Assembly: GCA_963070105.1 (NCBI GenBank)
Contig: OY718808.1
Coordinates: forward strand, 7,613,398 to 7,677,397
Length of the DNA: 64,000 nucleotides
From: Litomosoides sigmodontis
Lineage: Eukaryota; Nematoda; Chromadorea; Rhabditida; Onchocercidae
Reading direction: 5' to 3'
A program made the position numbers and the translations under genes. Positions 54,592 through 64,000 of this stretch are shown here, one piece after another. The notes under the pieces are model-generated. The model was not told the DNA's origin, did not search any database, and saw only the letters and a list, made by a program, of their open reading frames with translations. Positions within the stretch are counted from its first letter, which is position 1. Each line of letters starts with the position of its first letter.

Positions 54592-56653
54592 TTACTACCT
54601 GCAACAGTAAAAAGAGTAACCTATTATCAAAAAATTGCGGTATGAATGTCACACTGAAAACCTCCCACGCAAATTAGAACAGTTTTAGCGAACAAACAAC
54701 AAAGTAGTTAACTGGATTTATTTAGTTTTTCTGCTGAAGTGATATAGCAATTCAAGATACCTTTACTTTTGATTAGAAGCTATCTGATTCATGTTTCTAT
54801 GTTTCCTAAATACCCGAATCTAGAGAATCATCGTAAACCTTAGCTTATTATGGGTGAAATTAAATGATGGGAGAATGGATCCTTTCATGGCACAACAATT
54901 GCTAAGCAGATGTAGCAACAGCATAGCAACGTAATCAAAAAATATTACCTTCACCTTGAGCAGCCGTAACAATACATCACTGAAAAACTTTTTACGGTAA
55001 TGTGACAGTCAATAACACGGATGAGAATCGCAGGAGTAATAATGTCACAAATTTTCTTTTTCTTCTTTAGATTGCAACCAAACCATTATACAAACATATA
55101 GAATGCATGCCATACGTAAATAAACTATGCGAGATTTACTATGGGAATTAACATTTCTCGTGTAAAAATTAATCTGAGATTGTTACACAAAAAGGATTAT
55201 AATTATAGAAAACACATTCTCAATCTCTTACGCTCGATTCATATAGGCTTTTAGAAATGTGCTTCCATATTCATGTCATTTCATAATTCCTTGATTTAGC
55301 ACGAGCATAGTTCACTAGGGTATTTGCTAATCCATTTAAACAATCAAGAAATTCACTACGAATAAACTTTTCCGGCAAATTCTCAAGAAGTTTCAAACTT
55401 CATTGTCTGAATTAGCACGGGAAAGCATGATATGACAGAGAAAATGAACAATATGAAATTTGCTTACTGTAAAAGGCCAATAAGGATTAGAAAAGAGGCC
55501 AGTTATAATACATGCGAGCAGAAGAGACATGAGATACACAAACAAAAATTCACATATCTCCAAACATAAGTTAAAGCTTTAAATTACAACTTTAAGATTC
55601 ACATATCTCAAAGCTTTAAATTCACACACAATATTCACATATCTTAAAGCTTTGGTAAATATAGGAAAGCTCAGAAAAGTTTTGGAAAAGGAGAAATTGT
55701 AAATAATAGTTTCTTACGCTTCTGATCAACTCAATTCTCCACTATCTTCGACTTTCTTTTCGCTCATTTTATTGTTAACACATTTACCTGTATTAATACG
55801 GTGCACCCAATGGATCTATCAAAAGTAATAAGACCCAGTTATTAGAAGATATCCGGAAGTTCCATCTAGAGATAGAAGAAAACCTATCATTCCAAATTAG
55901 TTTTGGAAAAAAATAACATCAAAAGGCATGTAACTTAAAAAAATCCACTTTTCAAAAGAAGTTGAAATGACAAATGCAATGATGGGAGCAATATTACGTA
56001 AACCCCGACTTGTAATTTTCAATCTACTGTGTTTCTGAGCAAAGCGAGGGTTTCTGAGCAAAATAAATTATACGCATTAAATAAACACATGACCGCAAAA
56101 TTTTCAAGAAAGCACACGTCCACAGCGATCGAAAGAACGTCAGTTTTGCAGAAGAATACAAGAACAGGTAAAAAATTCATAAACAAAAAGACTAAAAGTA
56201 AAGAATGATGACATTCAGAAAAATCTAGACGTTCTCTTCCCGATAAGTTTACAAAAAGGTATGGCAACTCTGAAATGTATGAAACTCCGAAATATAGGTA
56301 ACAATGATTAAACTGTGCTAAAGTGTAGCAAATTATATCATCGTATAAATTATAAGATATTTATGTTACCAGTAAAGACTAATGCGGTCCAGATCGATGA
56401 ATGCCTAAGCATCGAATGAACTGAATGTTCCAATTAAATTTTGTAATTAATTAACAATAGAAGCATCATAAGAAATTCAAAACAATACATTAACTCCACT
56501 GGTCTTTCGCTACCGATTTTTAAACGAAATAAAGGCAGAAAAAGTAGCACCGTTTCAAAGCCGAAATCAAAAACTAAACGAAATTTAACAAGTTTAGAAT
56601 TTAAAAACGATTCATTAAAATGCAAAGTTTCAGAAGATTAATGAAATACGAAA
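54592..56653. other. Intergenic region between GALNT and TMED genes
   Basis: 2.06 kb with no recognisable exon. It contains a small degenerate repeat cluster at 55548-55654 and otherwise only chance open frames. Confidence 0.45.
55548..55654. repeat. Degenerate repeat cluster attcacatatct...aaagcttt
   Basis: The motif attcacatatctc followed closely by aaagctttaaa occurs at 55548, 55597 and 55633, with differing spacers and a few substitutions. It is intergenic and of unknown meaning. Confidence 0.7.
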
Positions 56654-59600
56654 TTAAAACGCTGGAGGGCTCTCAAATATCCAGCGTTGTCGTTCATCTG
56701 TATCATTACATGGCATTAACACTAGAACACCATTTCGATCACGAGAATTTGATAACAACAGAGCTGTACACTGATCATCTTTAAGCAATCTTCCGTTTGC
56801 TTCATCCAAAATCCATCTTCCTCTAGTCTGTAACAATAACTTCACTGCTTTCTATAAAGAACTTTTCTATGTCGCCAAATCAATGACACATCAGAGTTTG
56901 AAAATTCGTAGCAACATTTCTGAATAAAACAAAATTATGACACTTTCAATGCGCAAAAATATGCTCACCATATTGCAATAATGTAGAATAAGCGTCCTCC
57001 TTTCATCATCAGTTATGCACAAGTTTGAGTATGGACTCTTTAAAATACCATGTTTGCTATTTAATACCCACTCCTGTAATGGTACTTTCATCAGTCAGCA
57101 TTTATTACAGTTAGGGGTTCACAAAAAACATATAACGTTTAAGACCACTTCATTTTCCATGTAGAAGGATCAGGCAGTTAGAGCAACACAAGATTTATCC
57201 TGGAAACAGTGTATAAAAAAAGTTTCGACAAGTGACAGATTCCACTGTCACTTGAGCTTAACCATTCTTCTGGTTGCTTATCGAGAAACCCGAAGTCTAA
57301 CGGGGAATACGCTTATTATCAATATTGTATGTAATATTCTTATCCAACCATTCATTTAAATGTAATCCATTCATCCAACACATATCGTATTCACCCCACC
57401 CCCCAAATGCTAGTTAATCTGTTATACAATGTGCTATTCATTGTGTTAACACCGAACTGCTTCTCATATTTTACAAATCCGTGTATGTAGTAATCACTCA
57501 GTTCACCTAGCCGCTCCTCTTTATCACAATGGATCATGTAACAAAGGGATGCTTTGCCTTTGATGGAGAATGAAGATCACAGATAGCCGTTTAAAGACAG
57601 ATTTGGGTGCGGTTGGTTTTTCTCACCACTAGTCGTTTTAAGACAGATTTGGGTACGGTTGGTTTTTCTCATCGCTATTAAATTCATTATATTCACTATT
57701 ATATTCACTGTTGTAACGAATAAAATAAGTACTCATACTAAGCTTCGACTACACTATCAACCATTAACAACCAAGCAAACTCCTCCGCATAAACTCCTAT
57801 TCATTATATTCACTGTTGTCACGAATAAAATAAGTATTCATGCTAAGCTTCGACTACACTATCAACCATTAACGACCAAGCGAACTCCTCCGTATAAACT
57901 CCTTTTTCACAACATTGCTTGGCGTCCCTTTAAGTCCAAAAAATTTTAGAATTTCGATCTGTATTAATCTCGATTTTAGGAGAAACTTAAAATTTCAAAC
58001 ATGCTTATCGATTTGTAAGTCACAAAACCTTAATTTATGGTAAAACCATACTTGATTTCCTCCTGTACCATGACAACGGTAAATACCGACGGAAGATAAT
58101 ACTGTCTGTTTGCCCAAAGAGTCAATACAAGCTTTTCCTTGTCTGAACGTTAAATATCGTCCTTGCTCTTTCGAAGGAACTCTAAATAATAATTTAGAGG
58201 AATTTTACTACTTACCAAGTTATCTCCAGTTCTGGAATAGACGATGGAGTATCATTAATTCATATTTCTGTATTATATAGATACTTCATCCAGAATGAAA
58301 TATAATTTTTGTCGGTGTCTAATCATTTTCATTGTTTTTTAACTACAACTGCTAAATAATTTCAAAGATAAAGATGAATAAATGCACACAAAATCAATAG
58401 AAATCAATAGAACCACTCGACCTTAAATTATGCTTAGAGTTAGAAAAACTTATAGAAAATAAACAGGAAATAGTAGAAAACGTACGTTAACTCCGGATAA
58501 ATCTCTTTCAAATACCAATTGAAATCTTTGCACCGCAATCTTTCCTTTAAATCCAATCTTGCCGTGATACTAGAGCAAAAAAAAAGATCCGAGATGGTCA
58601 TCATAAGTTTTAAAAACATGAAGAGTGAAAAAACGCTTACTCGCCAAAATTAACATATCGGGCAGATGGCACTTTTCTAAGATAAAGATGCTTATAATCG
58701 TCTAGCCATACTTCAGCTACTCGCCTTGTATTTCTGCAAAAATTAGCTTACAATCTAGACATTCAGAGCATTGATCTTTACATGTACGGTACATGTACGA
58801 TACGTGAAAGTGTCCATAAATATCGACCCGTTACGAGAGTTTAGTATGAAAAAATCTTAATTGAAAAAACTGTCGATATCTATCTGGAAGAAAAATAAAA
58901 GCTTACTTTTGGAAGACATTGCCACCACCACCAGGGAAAGTATAAGGATGTTGTTTCCGAAACACATGACCAACCCGACTGCAGGGAATAATTTCTAGCG
59001 AACCACCGCACTGCCACACTCGGAATGATAGTTCTACATAGATAAACAGTCACAAGAGAACAAACTCATCAAATCAAGCCTGAGAGAACCAAATAAATAA
59101 CAGTAATACAAAAGAAATACTTTTACTTTACTATTTGTTAATGAACAACTACAACTGCTAAATCTTTCTATAGAATTTCCGATATCACTCAGAAATAGTA
59201 CAGAACTTGCAGGAAAAAAAGATACAAAATTCTTTCCAACTTTAAACCTCATATTATCTTAATTACCAGATTACCTTTTGCAATCGCAATATCTACAAAA
59301 AATTTCAGCGAAAAGTTGAAAACTAACCAAGATTCTCGCCACCCCAAATATCCATTTCTTCATCATATGTGCCTAGTTTTTCGAACCAATTTTTCTGAAT
59401 CGCAAATAAACCACCAGCTATCACTGGCGTCCTAAAACTAGCACGAAATATCTTGCAAGTAAAATAGACAAATATACCCAATATTACACATGCGTTCCAC
59501 CTACTTATGACAAAGCTGAAGATTGTATTTAAGGAATAAAATGCCTGTTGCAATACTAAATAATCATTTCAAAATTAATCAAAATTAATCTGAGAAAAAG

Positions 59601-62595
59601 TGTTGTAAAAAAGCGCCGCATTCTTTCTCTGGGCATAATTTTACACGGAAAAAAATAACTATAAGAATAAAAACAGACAGAGAAAAATGACCTTATCGGT
59701 GCCGTAGGTCGTGCATGTCGATCACTTCGTAACTTGCCAGTTAAATATTCCCATTTAAAGACAAGATTCCATTCAAATCCTAGACAAAATGATGCATTCT
59801 TGAACTATGAAAGTTTACAATATTTATCAATTTTTTGATATCGACAGCGTCTCCTTTAAACAACAAAGGGCATTACAAAAATTTGGTTCCTATGTTTAAA
59901 TCCCTAAATTGGAAAATGATGTACTAATGATCAAAAAAGAAGTAGGACCTCCTCTCAAATCAGCACTAGCGGCGACATATTTGAATGTATCTTTGTCGAT
60001 AACATCAATAACAGGAGAAACAACAGCTTGATAATTTTCTTTAACTCGAGCAAGCAATGGTTCCAACCAGTTTACATTACATTCGCAATGACTGTCTAAG
60101 AAAGTAAGCACTGGAGCGCGCGCCAATGCTGATCCCTTCACACGGGATCTTATTAGACCTTCAATATATTGACAGAATACAGTACCAGATTCAAAAAAGA
60201 TAACTGCATAACTCCGTCTGATTTCTAACGTTTAGAACTCCCCCAAGATTTAATTTAAATCACTTCAAATTTTAAGTACAAAATGTGTCTTTCAAAAATT
60301 TTCAACTTCAAACGAATGTAAGATTTCTTTCTCATAATGCTTTATTAGTTCACGACTTCACCAAAATTTTTCCAGCGACTGTAATCTATAAAAATGTTAA
60401 GCCAAATTTAGCTAACTAAATTTTTGGATTCATAAAATTTCAAACAGACCCTCTCGTTTTGTATTTCGAATAACAATCACGTTTTCCATTGGCAGCAAAT
60501 CTGTTCCAATCGCGACTAAATAAGTTTGCAAAAGTATATTCTAGAAGATAATTTCAGCATGCAATTAAGATGCCACGCTTTAAATCTAATAAAAAATAAA
60601 AAATCACGTGGTATGTAGCTTAGATTGGCTATATTATTATATCTTGAATTTTGTTGTCTACATGTGCTTTGTAAACTTAATTATATTGTTTCGAGGTGCA
60701 AGAATAAGAATGTCTTGGTGCTGCAAGAGTGACCAAAGAAGTTCATAATGCTATTCACAGCTTATAACGAATTATCATCTACCACTGCTTCGCTATTAGC
60801 TTCGTTACAAAAATCTATCATGAAACGTAGTCCTATATTTGAAAAATTAGCAACAGAAAATCCTGTTTTGCTAGAAATTCAGTTTGCAATTAACAAACTT
60901 ACTGTCGTCTGAAAAATCATCAACAAGAATAATTTCGTGAATTAAATGTGGTGGCGAACGAAGGAATACACTGACTACGGTGCGCAGTAATGTCGATCGT
61001 GCTTCATTATGGTAAGTTATTATAACCGAAGTTGATGGCAAAGTTTCTGCGTCGTAGATTACAGTGCCACAACTTAAACACAGGCGTATTTATTTTCTTA
61101 TACATTATATAAGAAACTACTTTTGCATTAGTTCTAAAATCATTGACCCATGTATTACTTCGTTTCCGTCATCTATGTTCGAAATGGAGAGTAGAAAAGA
61201 AAATCAATCCAAATTTCAATTTTCACCCAAATAACCCACGAACTTCCCGATTCTTTTATAGAATCTAAACACATTCCTCTATAACATCTAATATTTGTTA
61301 AGGATTAGAAAAGAAAATTAAAATGCTTAGAAATTAACACCCGAAAGTATATTACTTCCAATAAGTATACAGAATAAGAATTTCAAGCATACCTTGCTTC
61401 CCGGGAATCGACAATATCACGATCCCATCTTATAGCATCACTGGCAGCTTGATTGAATTTATTTGCAGCGTATCTAAAACCGCAACTCATTAACAATGTT
61501 GGCAATTATATGGTAGTCTTGCCATATTGGAGAGCTCAATCCGTTGTTGTACATAGTTAATGACACTCGAAAAATTTTCTCCACTTGTGGTGGGATATTA
61601 TTTGTCAAACTAGCAGTGATGAGCGCAAAAATCATCCTCAATGTACTCTTCCGACATCCAAAAATAATGGAGCCTACATTCAATGAACTCATTTCGTTTC
61701 TAAATAGTTACACGATCAAGTTCTCATGAAACAAACCTTTATTCAAATTATTTGCGGGCCAAACAAACATTTACTTTGAAAAATCTATATTATGAACTAG
61801 GCAGATTTGCTATATTTGCTTAGTATGAACAAGAAGAGATTCATCTTTTTCTTATTTCAACAAAATAAAATCTAGGCATACGAAAAGCTACTTTTTTTTA
61901 TAGAACAGAAATGCTACAGAAAAAGAATTACCTGTCTTCACCTGGTTGTAAACTACCTTTCCTCAAAAAAGCTTCATGGTCAAAGTCTCTCCAGCTCAGA
62001 GTTTTTGCAGGTTTAGAGTAAATAATAGCATTTTTCGGCTCATTTTTTATAACATCAGCTTTTTCAAAAGACTGTCGAAATTTCTAAAAGAGCACACTTA
62101 GTTTTCCGACCGTACTATTTTTTGTTTTCAGAAATTGAAACTTTTTCAACAAATCGTTGCTCCAAATACTAAGAGGTAGTGAAGATGCAGAAGAAGCGGA
62201 CATTTTTCATTTCAGACTTACATCTAAAATTTTTCCTCTTTCCCTCACAGCTGCAGTACATAATTAATTTTCGTTTAACAGAGAATTTTGATAAAAACTG
62301 AGTTAAAAAGAAAAGCTACTAGAAACGTTATAAACTGCCATTCCACTCTTTCAAAATCCAATCAATGTAACGATCTTCAAGTTTTTTAATTGGAAAATAG
62401 CAGATGATTAGGAAAGACCGATTACAACTATTTAAAATACGCTACCTCTCGCAAAACAGCGCCAGTGTAAGTTCCAGGAACGGGGATTGATGCAAATCGA
62501 TTCAATAAAGAATTGTTATAGCTGTAATAAGCGATATAACACAACCAAACAAGCAACGTCAATAACAGTATCCATTTTGTTCGACATCTCACCAT
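56654..62595 (-). CDS. gly-4: Polypeptide N-acetylgalactosaminyltransferase, GALNT2/GLY-4 type
   Basis: Fourteen exons chain in phase: 62595-62446, 62083-61932, 61473-61393, 61072-60903, 60515-60450, 60158-59949, 59779-59692, 59431-59328, 59033-58907, 58733-58641, 58569-58486, 58181-58052, 57073-56969, 56827-56654; 577 residues (human GALNT2 571). A short cytoplasmic tail and signal anchor ([17 protein letters not shown]) give a type II Golgi enzyme. The GT-A fold has [16 protein letters not shown], the DxH metal motif as LDSHCECN (D228, H230), the third metal ligand in [10 protein letters not shown] (H363) and the Gal/GalNAc-T motif MDIWGGENL. The ricin-type lectin domain runs from about 445 ([29 protein letters not shown]). 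It starts mucin-type O-glycosylation, adding GalNAc from UDP-GalNAc to Ser/Thr. Two junctions use AAG acceptors. The ATG lies two bases behind gattag. Confidence 0.95.
57586..57903. repeat. Two adjacent tandem duplications in GALNT intron 12
   Basis: A 46-base unit (57586-57631 and 57632-57677, containing agacagatttgggt) is followed by a 105-base unit (57699-57803 and 57804 to about 57903, containing gcttcgactacactatcaac). Copies differ at only a few bases each. Both lie in the intron 57074-58051. Confidence 0.9.
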
Positions 62596-64000
62596 CACTA
62601 ATCAACCTGCAGAAATTTGGGCATCTTTATAATGCAACATATCGATCAAACATAACAGGATAACAGCAGATAACTGATAACTGAAGATGATATTTTTCAC
62701 AAAAGTTATATATCTCGTAACCCTATTCAGATGTCCTCCAAAGTTAAAGAATATTTAAAATTGCATATGGGTACTGTGATCTCACAATATGCCAAAAGAA
62801 GTGGGGCTAGGAATATCAAGAAACAAAAACTGTCTATCACAAGCGATGGTACGATTTTGAGTATTTCAGTACCTATTTAAACTAGATACTTCGGTCATGG
62901 GCTCCACTTATCGTCGAAAAGAAGATTTCTTAAGTACAGTCACCTAAACTGAATTAACTAACAGTTACAGCAAACCCATTTGTCATTTACCTCCACAGAA
63001 TAGGGAAGGCCGGAAAACATTGTAAAAACTTTGCAAGCAAATAATGTTTCAAAAGTAAGTCATTGATTTCTTAAGGGTAAGAAGGTATACCTAAACTGAT
63101 TTCCCGGCAAAAATCGGCAATCAATTTTGGTACAGAAATCGACTTCTTTCCGATGGGTTCATTGTACAGCTGGCTATCGGGGTAGTATGCCGCGTTTGTT
63201 TAACTGAAATCAGCCATTGTACAGACATATCACATTACACTCCCTAAACCACATAAAGATTGACAGGAGAAATGGAAAATTAAAAAAAAAACACGATTAA
63301 GATGATGTAAGCCGAATGGTACCATTTGCAGTGCAATTTTTAAGTAAATCTCGTTTCGATCTTGAATCTTCATCGAAATCTAGACAACACAGTGAAAGAT
63401 AAAGACCAATTAGTGGAGTGACTTCCACCAAAAAAAAAAAAACGCTCAGAAGTTAAGAGGAAGGAAAGGAAAGAAATTTTGATATATCAGGCATACACAA
63501 ATGATGGTAAATTAGTGGGTGAAAGTATTCATGTAAAGTATCGTATGAATATATTTCATGAACAAAATTCGTAACACATGCTTTTTTTTCTAAATTTCCT
63601 TCATGTATCACTTCAGCACACAGACAATATGAACGATGGTGTGAAGTGAACTATGGGCTTTAGGAAACTTTAGTACTCAACAAGGCGACTAAGGCATTCA
63701 ATGTCCTCACAACGAATCTGACCATATCAGCAATAGCAAATTAATTTGCTTTCCCACCCCTCACTTCAGCTGTTAAACAAAAATTGCCAAATCAACAATG
63801 TTTGTTTACACTGCTCAACCGAACTTCACAGGCCTGGAATTAACAACGCCAGTGTGAAAACTTTATGTTCTGCGTCGATTCCGTTACTTCTACTACACGC
63901 ACCTCTCATATTGATGAGGGAAATATGGCATGAAGAAATCATGATCCGCAAATTTTGCGATCTGTCGATCGGAATTCAAATTGAATCGAAGAGATGAAGA
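62596..64000. other. Right-edge region upstream of GALNT
   Basis: 1.4 kb with the presumed GALNT promoter. It is mostly AT-rich and featureless, except for a stretch near 63088-63200 that is richer in GC and open on both strands, discussed as a possible exon. No gene was assigned. Confidence 0.4.

Noticed and set aside
57659..57949. 96-codon plus-strand open frame with internally repeated peptide
   Set aside because: It is a by-product of the 105-base tandem duplication inside a GALNT intron; no splice or homology support.
63746..63997. 83-codon plus-strand frame at the right edge
   Set aside because: No homology, no splice context and composition like other chance frames.

Overview
The window looks like nuclear DNA of a nematode, most likely a clade III (filarial-type) parasite. 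This is inferred from AT-rich DNA, intron-dense genes with introns of about 60-900 bases, several start codons placed directly behind a 3' splice signal (as expected for spliced-leader trans-splicing), and nematode-like orthologues. Species was not determined. I see no bacterial, viral, transposon, CRISPR or rRNA/tRNA signal.

Layout. Ten multi-exon genes with recognisable families are present, plus one possible microprotein gene. Nine of the ten are on the minus strand. From left to right: rnp-1-like RNA-binding protein (2096-5073, -); dpy-30 (5740-6801, -); BLTP2/hobbit lipid-transfer protein (8345-24830, +, the only plus-strand gene); mitochondrial ribosomal protein uS2m (25052-26733, -); NAA35/NatC subunit (28416-33821, -); BRMS1/SDS3-family co-repressor (35072-36999, -); TREX-like DEDDh exonuclease (39587-42482, -), with a candidate 57-residue reading frame immediately upstream (42496-42736, -); dihydrolipoamide succinyltransferase DLST (43660-47303, -); short-chain dehydrogenase (49047-51978, -); p24/TMED4-9 cargo receptor (53111-54591, -); GALNT2/GLY-4 polypeptide GalNAc-transferase (56654-62595, -). 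For every minus-strand gene I chained the exons so that splice phases close and the total length agrees with the family. For BLTP2 only the first part was chained exon by exon and the rest was followed by homology blocks.

Functions are mostly housekeeping and do not form one pathway: chromatin (DPY-30, SDS3-like), RNA binding, mitochondrial translation and TCA cycle, N-terminal acetylation, secretory pathway (TMED, GALNT), and ER-membrane lipid transfer.

Points deserving a second look: the DLST intron that ends in AT where AG is needed (44124); a GC-AG intron in BLTP2 (24052-24232); a possible phase-neutral cassette exon and a competing donor in NAA35; the microprotein/TREX pair only 13 bases apart; seven AAG 3' splice sites supported by protein conservation; two near-perfect intronic hairpins; and several tandem duplications. 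I found no clearly new multi-gene system.
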